DNA of 64,000 nt from the NCBI RefSeq assembly GCF_026016465.1, contig NZ_CP100390.1, positions 2,146,001 to 2,210,000 on the forward strand, in the 5' to 3' direction. Position numbers and translations under genes: made by a program. Each line of letters begins with the position of its first letter. The stretch's first letter is position 1. The DNA is from Alkalimarinus alittae. Lineage in GTDB: Bacteria; Pseudomonadota; Gammaproteobacteria; Pseudomonadales; Oleiphilaceae. The notes under the pieces were generated by a model. That model worked only from the letters and a program-made list of their open reading frames with translations, did no database searches and was not told where the DNA came from. Of this stretch, positions 45,685 to 53,209 are shown one piece after another.

Positions 45685-45990
45685 CTATGCGGCATCTTTA
45701 GCTTTAGTGGCTTTCTTGATTTCTGCTACTGAGTCTTCTGCTTCTTCGGATTCAACAGCTGCTAGTTCAGCTTCAACCTTGGTTGCGTTTTCCTTATCCC
45801 CAGTTTTACGATAAGCAGCTAGGCGAGCACGCTTTTCAGTACCGGTTACCTTACCGGCCAGCCGAATAAGTCTTTGCTGCCATTGGTATGTTCCATCGCT
45901 ACGCTGGCGAGAGGTCAGTACCGCATTTAACCAAAGCGCATCAATGGTCGCTATGATTTGATCCGGCTGATTAACAAGCCCTAGAAACAT
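45685..45990 (-). CDS. Hypothetical protein with charged Ala/Glu/Lys tail, possibly 5'-truncated
   Basis: 101 aa from ATG 45,990. The body (LVNQPDQIIATIDALWLNAV ... TYQWQQRLIRLAGKV) is followed by an Ala/Glu/Lys-rich likely coiled coil ending KATKAKDAA. The frame is open a further 30 codons upstream (KQPNYSNSLDYKVAVRSPQA) without a standard start, so the gene may have lost its 5' end. Followed by two tandem terminators. Family unknown. Confidence 0.5.
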   Translation of the reverse strand: MFLGLVNQPDQIIATIDALWLNAVLTSRQRSDGTYQWQQRLIRLAGKVTGTEKRARLAAYRKTGDKENATKVEAELAAVESEEAEDSVAEIKKATKAKDAA

Positions 45991-46144
45991 CGCCGCCTGA
46001 GGTGACCGAACCGCAACCTTGTAGTCGAGTGAATTACTATAATTTGGCTGTTTTATCCCTATCTAGGCCAAACACCTAGGCGGAGTATTTGCAGACTTTT
46101 ACGTTCTTCACTGTTACTTAAGTTGAAAACCTTGGAGGTTCCCA

Positions 46145-46349
46145 ATGGAAAAAGTTAACAACTATATTGTTTTTATTAACACCTTTATTGTTAATGACAA
46201 TATTTAGGTGGGGGAATCAGGCACAAAAAATAAGATTTTTTATAATGAGCAGATTTAAACATACATTAATCCATTTAACGGTAGCTTCATCGCTTTGTAG
46301 CGTAGCAACAACCGGCTTTTGGCTCCGGGTTATATTTTCGTTTCGTTGA
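46145..46349 (+). pseudogene. Small exported or membrane protein with 5' frameshift
   Basis: ATG 46,145 has a strong GGAGG, but its frame closes after 20 codons. Shifting one base at the very start gives a classical signal sequence (KKLTTILFLLTPLLLMTIFR) that stays open to 46,349. A one-base insertion in ATGGAAAAAG is the simplest explanation. Confidence 0.35.
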
Positions 46350-46483
46350 CTTATCAACACAAAACAGAACTGAAAAACAGCGATCAAACTCAATAGAAAA
46401 GTCTTTAGAGGTTCGTAAGCAAGTTTGAAATGACTCGAAAAAGAGCAGAAAATAAAGCGAACGTTCTTTATCGAGGTGAAGTT

Positions 46484-46615
46484 ATGGAACCTATTAACCC
46501 TTTATACCTGATGGCTGGCTCTTTCCTTATTTTAGGAGTTGTTTTTGTCGTTATGTGGGTCATTGCTGCAAAGCATGACGCTAAAATTGAACAAAAAAAG
46601 AGAGGTGAACGATGA
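46484..46615 (+). CDS. Small single-span membrane protein (43 aa)
   Basis: ATG 46,484 with GAGGTGAAGTT upstream; one hydrophobic helix (LYLMAGSFLILGVVFVVMWV) and a basic tail (EQKKRGER). Its stop overlaps the next start as ATGA, so the two are translationally coupled. Unknown function; could anchor or regulate the downstream protein. Confidence 0.55.
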   Translation: MEPINPLYLMAGSFLILGVVFVVMWVIAAKHDAKIEQKKRGER

Positions 46616-46974
46616 AAGAATTTACAGAGATTGAAGATATTGAACTGGTTTTACTTTCACTAGAAGACCTTGACCTTGATTGTGACGGGGTATCTGATCA
46701 GGCCAGTGTGATTCTTGATGAATACGGCATTTCTCATAAACGAATGGCTGGAACCGTCACTAATCAGGCGAGCGGTGATGTGGTTGTGCCGCATAGTTGG
46801 CTTGAGTTGGTAACGGGTGAAATTGTTGATTTTAGGTTGCGAAAGTGGCTTGGGGATCGTGACGAAGTGCCTCATGGAATCTTTGTTCCGCAAGAACAAT
46901 TCAAGTATTTGGGCGAAGTTGATCAGCGGGAGCGGTACACTGAAAGAGACTGCTTTACAGAGGAATATTGCTAG
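46612..46974 (+). CDS. Possible papain/transglutaminase-like small protein (120 aa)
   Basis: Acidic N-terminus, then LDLDCDGVSDQASVILDEYG (candidate Cys), VVPHSWLELVTGEIVDFRLR (His-Trp-Leu-Glu then Asp), in the Cys-His-Asp order and spacing of small papain-like/transglutaminase folds. This is by eye and not certain. Coupled to the 43-aa membrane protein by ATGA. Its 3' end overlaps the antisense yefM-like remnant by 20 bases. Confidence 0.5.
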   Translation: MKEFTEIEDIELVLLSLEDLDLDCDGVSDQASVILDEYGISHKRMAGTVTNQASGDVVVPHSWLELVTGEIVDFRLRKWLGDRDEVPHGIFVPQEQFKYLGEVDQRERYTERDCFTEEYC

Positions 46975-47203
46975 CCCTCTTTTCGGCTTCCACTTCTGCA
47001 ATCGCTTTATTCAAGCGCTCAGCATTTTTAGGGCTGGCCATAAGATAAGCTGTTTCTTCGTAGGCCTGAAAATCTTCCTAGCTCATTACTACGGCAGGTT
47101 TGCCGTTTTGACGGGTAATCAATATCGGCTTGTGGTTATCGTTCACTTTGTCCAGCGTGTCGGCCAAGTGGGTACGAAATTCGGAATAGCTTAGCGCATC
47201 CAT
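46955..47203 (-). pseudogene. yefM: YefM/Phd-type antitoxin with in-frame TAG
   Basis: ATG 47,203 reads MDALSYSEFRTHLADTLDKV-NDNHKPILITRQNGKPAVVMS, the classic YefM DNA-binding fold, then TAG (47,078-47,080) and in the same frame EDFQAYEETAYLMASPKNAE-RLNKAIAEVEAEK, the YefM toxin-binding tail, to the stop at 46,955. Full length 82 residues apart from the one nonsense codon. No YoeB toxin gene is adjacent. Confidence 0.8.
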
Positions 47204-47424
47204 AATTACTACCTTTTAACATTGTGCTCATATTGTACGCAATATTAGGGACATTATTTTTCCACATCAATTAGCTGAGTAGCATAAGCTGAAAAATCTA
47301 CATCATTTAATCTCATTTAACGGGAGAAACATTAATTAATGAAAAATACATTAAAGCCCATTAAATTAGTTGGTCACTATTAACTATTTTTCACCCCAGC
47401 TTCAAGAAAAGATCTTTAATAACA

Positions 47425-47446
47425 AAAGCCCCATCGAGGGGGCTTT
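47425..47446. terminator. Terminator hairpin
   Basis: AAAGCCCC ATCGA GGGGGCTTT-type stem with A-run upstream and T-run downstream; lies in a 370-base gap that otherwise shows no gene. Confidence 0.6.
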
Positions 47447-47573
47447 CGCCAGAATTTCTTCTGGTATCCAGACTCACCTTTACCGGAACTGCCGCGACCT
47501 TTTCAGGTAGTGGGATGCTATACTCAAAGCATGTCTGTTGCATCCTACGTAAATTCTAGAGGCGTTAGTTACT

Positions 47574-47747
47574 TTGAGCAAATTAGTAAAAACGGCATCT
47601 CATGCCGAGCTAGAGAGAACTAGACAAGAAGCACATGAGATCATATCCCTGCTTGCGCGTGAGCTGGCAGAGACGAACGATGATACTATCATGCTACCAC
47701 TCGGTTTGGATGACGAGAGTGAAGAGGTGCTGGAAAGTGTGGAGTGA
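47574..47747 (+). CDS. Small acidic protein (57 aa), TTG start
   Basis: TTG 47,574 opens SKLVKTASHAELERTRQEAH-EIISLLARELAETND, a charged helical protein. It ends 9 bases into the next small gene, so coupling is likely. An overlapping frame from ATG at 47,531 is less protein-like. Function unknown. Confidence 0.4.
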   Translation: MSKLVKTASHAELERTRQEAHEIISLLARELAETNDDTIMLPLGLDDESEEVLESVE

Positions 47748-47892
47748 TGCTTTGTTGCTTATTGCTTTGATCGCGATGGTCTTTTTTGCGCCGCTTTGTT
47801 TGCTTTATATGAATGCAGATAGGGTCGCTCGCATTTGGTTCAAATACGTTCGTAAAGAACCTGTTCCTAAAAAGCTCGAAAAATCTTCCTAG
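47737..47892 (+). CDS. Small single-span membrane protein (51 aa)
   Basis: GTG 47,737 behind AGGTGCTGGAAA; one hydrophobic helix (ALLLIALIAMVFFAPLCLLY) and a basic tail (VRKEPVPKKLEKSS). Overlaps the preceding small gene by 11 bases. Similar in size and layout to the 46,484 protein. Confidence 0.45.
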   Translation: MWSDALLLIALIAMVFFAPLCLLYMNADRVARIWFKYVRKEPVPKKLEKSS

Positions 47893-48181
47893 TTCATATG
47901 AAGTACTCCTTAATTGAACTATTTATACATTAGATCATTTTTACCATTGAGATTGTCTACTACGCTAGGGGCGATTCATATTTTCGCCGCCTAATCTCGT
48001 TCCTAATCTGGGTCATGAGCCTAGCTTTTGTTACAGTTTTATTAAAAGGACCGCTTTTTCCATCGCTTTTTTTGATCCATTTTTTCTATCCTGTTGAAAT
48101 TAAGTATAAATAAGATATTTGCGAAGTAACCGGTCATTTTCAGGCGTCATTGCACTAACAGGAGTTTAATGCCCTTTAACC
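47893..48181. other. Gap before IS66 copy 2, no gene seen
   Basis: 289 AT-rich bases; the right end should include the 3' terminus of IS66 copy 2. Confidence 0.3.
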
Positions 48182-48475
48182 TCACGGCTCCAGCAGCATG
48201 ACGATTCTGACGATCTCACGTAAGTCCTCTTCCTTAATGATCTGGTATTCATCATATGTGTTCAGCGTATACTGTGAGAGTATCCCGTTCATTTTAGAGA
48301 ACCCGCCAAGGATCTTATGCCGGTGCTTTGATTTCAACCCTTCTAGGGCTAAACCTGCATATGCGCCTGCAACCAAGTGTCTCTTTTGCCAAAGCTCTAA
48401 TGAGGAGTCAGAAGCAATCGCTCTGACTTTAGCCGCACTATCAGACCAGTCCTGGTAAACCTTTTTATCTGCCAT
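48182..48475 (-). CDS. Small protein overlapping the IS66 tnpC end (97 aa)
   Basis: The ATG overlaps the tnpC stop by 11 bases, so it is translated as a downstream partner. MADKKVYQDWSDSAAKVRAI ... LREIVRIVMLLEP is helical and has no recognised family. IS66 elements sometimes carry such an extra ORF after tnpC; it may be an IS passenger. Confidence 0.55.
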   Translation of the reverse strand: MADKKVYQDWSDSAAKVRAIASDSSLELWQKRHLVAGAYAGLALEGLKSKHRHKILGGFSKMNGILSQYTLNTYDEYQIIKEEDLREIVRIVMLLEP

Positions 48476-49962
48476 TAGTTAAATTCTCCACATCTGAGCG
48501 CATTGGATTCGCTGCAAATTTTTCTTTCCACACCCTAGGGGTTAGTTCTCCAGCCTTACTGGCTGGATGGCAACTAATACGCTGTAAAACATCAATTAAG
48601 TAGTCATAAGGGTTAACGCCATGTAACTTGCAAGTCACTAGCAGGCTTTGAATAACACCAACCTGTTCCGCGCCAAACTCCGTCCATGAGAACAACCAGT
48701 TCCGACGCCCCATGGGGATCACACGAAGCGCCCGTTCAAGGTGATTAGTATCCATTGGCACATCAGGATCATTTAAGTAAACACGTAGCGCTGCCTCACG
48801 CTTCATTACATAAGCCAGGGCTTTGGATAGAGGGTTACCTTTCACCAGATCAATGCGTTGTCGCTGTTCGTGACACCAATTAAAAAACGCATCCACTACT
48901 GGTGTACTGTTTTGGTGACGATAATCCTGTTTTTCCTGGCCAGTTAATGACTGCTCACGAATGACTTTCTCATGCTCATACAGTCGGCTAATATAAGCTA
49001 AGGCAATCGCTGCGGCTTCTGGCTCTGCCTTTTGGGCATCATCAAAATACCGACGGCTATGTACCCAACATTGAGCATGACTTAATGCACTATTTTGCTT
49101 ATTAAATCGTTCATAAGCACCGTGACCATCCGTGACCATCCGTGACCAATACGCCACTGAAGTCACCGAGTTGATCCAGGATATGCTGCATTCCCCGTGA
49201 TAATGAAAAGGTGAAGCACACTTCGTCCTGATCACCATAAATGGGCCAGAAGTACGCTTTATTCATTTTTCCTTGTTTCTTGCGTCCGGCTTTTATGGGC
49301 GTTTCATCCATCGCCAGTACGCGACTGAGTAGGACGCTTTGCATCTGGGCTTGATAAATAGGTGTCAGGAGTTCAATGCTGCGTTTAACCAGATTAGTTA
49401 GTGTACTGCGGGCAACCTGAACCCCGTTTTGCTCTAACCGTTGATGCTGTCGATACAACGGGAGGTGATATAAGAACTTATCCAGCAACATACCGACTAA
49501 AAAGCTGACATCAGCAAAGCTTCGCTCTAGCACATTAGTGGGAGCCGGCGTTGTTGTTAATGTTCGGGTAGATTTTCTTTTCACTACCGGACGAGTGTAC
49601 TTGAGTACGATTTGGGTACCAGGGAGCCCGAGCTGACCGAGTCGATAGGTGGTTTTAATGCTCTCCACTTCGTAATCATCGGCATCGGTTCCGATCAGTT
49701 CAGGGGCTGAAAGTGCAATCTCTTTGACGGGAACACTGTCATCAAAACGCAAGCCACTATCATCCGGGGAGCCTTCAAGGGCGTTTTTCTTAGCCTTCCC
49801 CCGCTGATAGGTCACTGTTTCCTTTTCGGAATTCGCTGCATTAAGGGGTTCTGGTAAGTCTTTGAGTAAATCGGCAATTGTATATTGGTACGGATTATCC
49901 GTCATATCACGCTTTTCGGATTTCTCACCAAATAACTGCCGTTTGAACCAGTCGAGCTGATG
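48465..49962 (-). pseudogene. tnpC: IS66 TnpC copy 2, 5'-truncated and frameshifted
   Basis: Starts at HQLDWFKRQLFGEKSEKRDM, i.e. exactly where copy 1 is broken by the cassette array, and reads LAMDETPIKAGRKKQGKMNK (first Asp) and on to the C-terminus (NHLERALRVIPMGRRNWLFS with catalytic Glu). A ten-base unit GGTCACGGAT is duplicated at about 49,122-49,142, shifting the frame after VTDGHG. tnpA, tnpB and the tnpC N-terminus are gone. Confidence 0.85.
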
Positions 49963-49987
49963 TTATTTCAACAAAGGATGAAATAAC
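49962..49987 (+). promoter_or_regulatory. Hairpin presenting the ribosome-binding site of the FtsZ-like gene
   Basis: Perfect 9-bp arms GTTATTTCA / TGAAATAAC around ACAAAGGA. The AAAGGA that serves the ATG at 49,989 lies in the loop, so folding or a bound protein could gate translation. The left arm abuts truncated IS66. Confidence 0.45.
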
Positions 49988-49988
49988 G

Positions 49989-50993
49989 ATGTTTTATGAG
50001 TGCACGGATAATCACACTAGCATTTTGCCCGATATCAGAATTGTAGGCGTTGGCGGGGCCGGAATAAATATTCTAAACCAGATATGTACCAACACAGAAA
50101 ATCTTTCTTTCATTGCCATGGATAGCTCAAAAGGCTGTATTGATGCAACTGAGTGGGAACAAAAAGTTATTTTAGGCGGGAGTCATCAAAAACTGGGTGG
50201 AGGTGGTAATCCGGAAAAAGGAAGACAGTTTGCCATGCAGTCTCTACACGATATCGAGCATAACCTTTCTGGGGCTGACATGGTTCTACTGGTAGCAGGT
50301 CTGGGAGGTGGGGTAGGTAGTGGAGCTTTACCGGTTATTGCTGATGTAGCTAAAAAAGTATGTAGTGTCGTGATATGTTTTACAGTAATGCCATTCCCCT
50401 TTGAGGGAAAAAAACGGAGCAATTTTGCGAGAGAAACCTGCCAAGCGCTTGAACACTTAGGCGTCGCAATTGCTGTGCTTTCCAATAAGCAAGTATTAAA
50501 TAACTTTCCCCCGGAAACCCCCTTTTTAGAAATCATGAAAGAAATGGGGTATCAGCTGTCATCACTGGTGAGTAAATTCCTGAATATCATCATGACGAAT
50601 GGCATGATTAATATTGATTTTTCAGATATGAAAACGATCCTGTCTGCACGCGGGCATTTATTTATTGGTAATCCTGAAAATGAAAAAACGACCTTATCTG
50701 AGGATTTAATTGAACAGGCTATGGATAACAAGGTTCTTGACCCCTTCCATTTATCGCAAGCAAATCGCGCTATTCTTTTAATCGAAGCAGGGGCTGAGTT
50801 TAATCTTGGTTGTCTGCATGACATCGGTGGGAAGGTTGAGGCCATCTCGCAAAAAGATATGAACCTGATTATGGGTGTTAATATTACTTCGAATATTAGG
50901 GATGGCGTGAAGGTAATGCTGTTGATGATGAGTGAATTTGAAACAGCTCATCAGACTTCTGAGATAACGTTAGTGAGTCAATGGCATGAGTGA
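49989..50993 (+). CDS. FtsZ-like GTPase (accessory tubulin-family protein)
   Basis: 334 aa. N-terminal RIVGVGGAGINILNQI, GTP-binding tubulin signature GLGGGVGSGALPVI, and the T7 loop NGMINIDFSDMKTIL with Asp and Asp residues in the FtsZ catalytic pattern. The C-terminal domain is present (AILLIEAGAEFNLGCLHDIG) but the FtsA/ZipA-binding tail of cell-division FtsZ is absent, ending SEITLVSQWHE. FtsZ-like paralogue families in Proteobacteria have been described by Makarova and Koonin. The gene overlaps the downstream WYL regulator by 8 bases, so it is operonic with it. It is not the cell-division ftsZ (no mur/ftsQA context). Confidence 0.88.
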   Translation: MFYECTDNHTSILPDIRIVGVGGAGINILNQICTNTENLSFIAMDSSKGCIDATEWEQKVILGGSHQKLGGGGNPEKGRQFAMQSLHDIEHNLSGADMVLLVAGLGGGVGSGALPVIADVAKKVCSVVICFTVMPFPFEGKKRSNFARETCQALEHLGVAIAVLSNKQVLNNFPPETPFLEIMKEMGYQLSSLVSKFLNIIMTNGMINIDFSDMKTILSARGHLFIGNPENEKTTLSEDLIEQAMDNKVLDPFHLSQANRAILLIEAGAEFNLGCLHDIGGKVEAISQKDMNLIMGVNITSNIRDGVKVMLLMMSEFETAHQTSEITLVSQWHE

Positions 50994-52011
50994 TGTGTTA
51001 CTCCGTAGATTAGCCATTCTTAAGTCCATTCCTGTATACCCGCGCAAGGTATCTACCCGGCAGTTATTTAGTTACTTGGAAAATAATGGTTATAGCACAA
51101 CGATTAGAACTATCCAGAGAGATCTCGAGTATTTGAGTGGCAGTGGAATATTTGGAATAGGGGTCGATAGTGACAGTAAACCAGCTGGCTGGTATTGGTT
51201 AAAAGAATCGAAAACCGTGATGTTACCCAACCTGGATATTCCTACGGCCATTGCGTACAAAATGATGTCGGGTGATGCGGCTAGACTTTTCCCTCAGTCA
51301 ATATTAGGTCACCTGTCGCCTTTCTTTGAGCAAGCAGACCAGTTACTTAATAATCGAAGCGAATGGAATAATAAAATTGTATGGACAACGAGTGCAACGA
51401 AACAATACCTGAGCGGTGTTACCGATACCTGTTCGCGTGAGGCGATATATGAAGCATTGGAAAAGGGGGTATGTATTGCTGCTGAGTTTGGCCGTTTCTT
51501 TGGCTCTGCTGAGTTAAGATACATTCAGTATGATTGCATTCATCCTCTGGGTATATTGTTAAGTGAAAACATAAGCTATTTGATCGCCAGACTAGATGGT
51601 AGTAATAGAGTTTACTACTTTCCTGTCCATCCGATTAAAAACGTTGTTCTTATTAACATGAACATCACCTTTCCGGAAGGGGTTAATATTAAGGGTTTTA
51701 TCGACAGGCATCCGTTAACTATCGTTTTTCAAAAGAATGTAGACTTAATTTTGAATGTTGATTGCAGACTGGCCAATTATCTCGTAGAGCACCCAATAGG
51801 TGAAGGTCAGCGTTTTTTAAATCTTAAGAATAAGAGGTATCAGGTTAGTGTTACTGCTGATGATACATCCACTTTACGTACCATGATGCTGAGCTTTGGT
51901 AGTTCGATGACAGTGATTAAACCAGAAAAACTGAAAGCCTTTATTCAAGTCGAGTTAAAAAAGGCTTTAGATGGTTATGTTTACGACAATCCAGGCCTTA
52001 ATTCAGATTAA
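50986..52011 (+). CDS. WYL-type transcriptional regulator 1
   Basis: 341 aa. The N-terminal HTH is visible (KVSTRQLFSYLENNGYSTTI-RTIQRDLEYLSG), typical of DeoR/WYL regulators (RTIQRDL). The middle region includes the WYL-like fold (ELRYIQYDCIHPLGILLSEN-ISYLIARL) and the C-terminal WCX extension. It shares about a third of its residues with the next gene. WYL regulators often sense nucleotides or nucleic acids and control defence genes. Its start lies within the 3' end of the FtsZ-like gene. Confidence 0.85.
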   Translation: MSDVLLRRLAILKSIPVYPRKVSTRQLFSYLENNGYSTTIRTIQRDLEYLSGSGIFGIGVDSDSKPAGWYWLKESKTVMLPNLDIPTAIAYKMMSGDAARLFPQSILGHLSPFFEQADQLLNNRSEWNNKIVWTTSATKQYLSGVTDTCSREAIYEALEKGVCIAAEFGRFFGSAELRYIQYDCIHPLGILLSENISYLIARLDGSNRVYYFPVHPIKNVVLINMNITFPEGVNIKGFIDRHPLTIVFQKNVDLILNVDCRLANYLVEHPIGEGQRFLNLKNKRYQVSVTADDTSTLRTMMLSFGSSMTVIKPEKLKAFIQVELKKALDGYVYDNPGLNSD

Positions 52012-52053
52012 ATTATCGAAATCACTTTAGCATACCTCACCACATAAATGTTG

Positions 52054-52068
52054 CGACATACTGTGTCG
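52054..52068. promoter_or_regulatory. CGACA-N5-TGTCG operator-like site 1
   Basis: CGACATACTGTGTCG, perfect 5-bp arms, 46 bases upstream of WYL gene 2. A -10-like TAATATAG follows. Confidence 0.65.
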
Positions 52069-52114
52069 TTTTCTTAAATGTTAATATAGAAATTTATAGA
52101 CACGGTAAGTCAAA

Positions 52115-53110
52115 ATGTCATCAGCACTAAGAAAGCTATTGCTACTCCGATATATACCCAGAGAACCGAAATCAGTTTTTACATCTACTCTTCATACAAA
52201 GATAAACAATGAAGGTTATGCTGTATCAGAAAGAACCATTCAGCGAGATTTGGAAGAACTGAGTCTCCTGTTTTCTTTAAGCTCTGATGAGACATCAAAA
52301 CCCTACAAGTGGTTTTTTCCACATGATACTGCTGTCATCGATATTCCCGGCATGTCACCACAAATCGCGTTAACATTTCTGTTGGTCAAAAAGTTTGCCA
52401 GTAACAGCTTTCCGAGTAGTGTACTGGAAAATCTGACCCCTTATTTTGCGCAGGCGGAGAAAGAGCTGGGCTCTTCAAATGATAACCCACTTGCACAATG
52501 GCCCGGTAAAGTGGAAGCCATCTCTGATGGCATGACCTTTCAGCCTCCGAGTATCAAGCCGGAAGTGATAGACGCTGTTTATGACGGGTTGTTGCATAAT
52601 AAGTGCATAGAAGGACAGTACACGCCACGAGTTGGCGGTGTGTCAAAGTATTATAAAATCCACCCACTGGGTTTGGTGTATAGAGGTGCGGTCATCTATT
52701 TGGTATGCACTCTGTGGGAATACAACGATATTGTGCAGTTAGCATTACACCGCTTCGACTCCGTGCAACTAGATGATATAGACAGAAGCCAGCCTGCAGA
52801 TTTTGATTTGAAGCGGTATGTCGATAAAGGCGGGTTCGGTATTCTAAATAATGAAGAGCAAATTGCCTTTGTCGGGAAGTTTCAAATGATGAAAGGTAAG
52901 CATCTTTTTGAGACGCCGCTGAGTATCGATCAGGTCATTGAAAGCGAGACGGATGACAGCTTTATCTTAAAGGCAACAGTACCCAACACTCAACATTTTC
53001 TGTGGTGGCTGATGAGCTTTGGAGAAAAAGTGGAAGTGTTAGAGCCTGACTGGTTAAGAGCAAAAATGATCGAAACAGCTAGTGCTGTGGTAGCCCTTTA
53101 TAGCCAGTAA
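52115..53110 (+). CDS. WYL-type transcriptional regulator 2
   Basis: 331 aa, paralogue of regulator 1: HTH KINNEGYAVSERTIQRDLEE, WYL-like region YYKIHPLGLVYRGAVIYLVC and a C-terminal WCX-like domain ending LWWLMSFGEKVEVLEPDWLR. It has its own operator-like site upstream, so it may be autoregulated. Paired WYL proteins could act as a heterodimer. Intact. Confidence 0.85.
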   Translation: MSSALRKLLLLRYIPREPKSVFTSTLHTKINNEGYAVSERTIQRDLEELSLLFSLSSDETSKPYKWFFPHDTAVIDIPGMSPQIALTFLLVKKFASNSFPSSVLENLTPYFAQAEKELGSSNDNPLAQWPGKVEAISDGMTFQPPSIKPEVIDAVYDGLLHNKCIEGQYTPRVGGVSKYYKIHPLGLVYRGAVIYLVCTLWEYNDIVQLALHRFDSVQLDDIDRSQPADFDLKRYVDKGGFGILNNEEQIAFVGKFQMMKGKHLFETPLSIDQVIESETDDSFILKATVPNTQHFLWWLMSFGEKVEVLEPDWLRAKMIETASAVVALYSQ

Positions 53111-53147
53111 GCCATTTTGTAGCACTTTTGCAAAAGGTGAAATGTAG

Positions 53148-53162
53148 CGACATTATATGACG
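53148..53162. promoter_or_regulatory. CGACA-N5-TGACG operator-like site 2
   Basis: CGACATTATATGACG; one mismatch in symmetry; 48 bases upstream of the AAA+ gene start at 53,210. Confidence 0.55.
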
Positions 53163-53209
53163 CACCTATGTGGATAATGGTTATATTATTCATGTGGGAG
53201 TATAACGTT

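Noticed and set aside
49989-50993. Cell-division ftsZ
   Set aside because: No division gene neighbours, no C-terminal FtsA/ZipA-binding tail, and operonic with WYL regulators, so it is an accessory paralogue.
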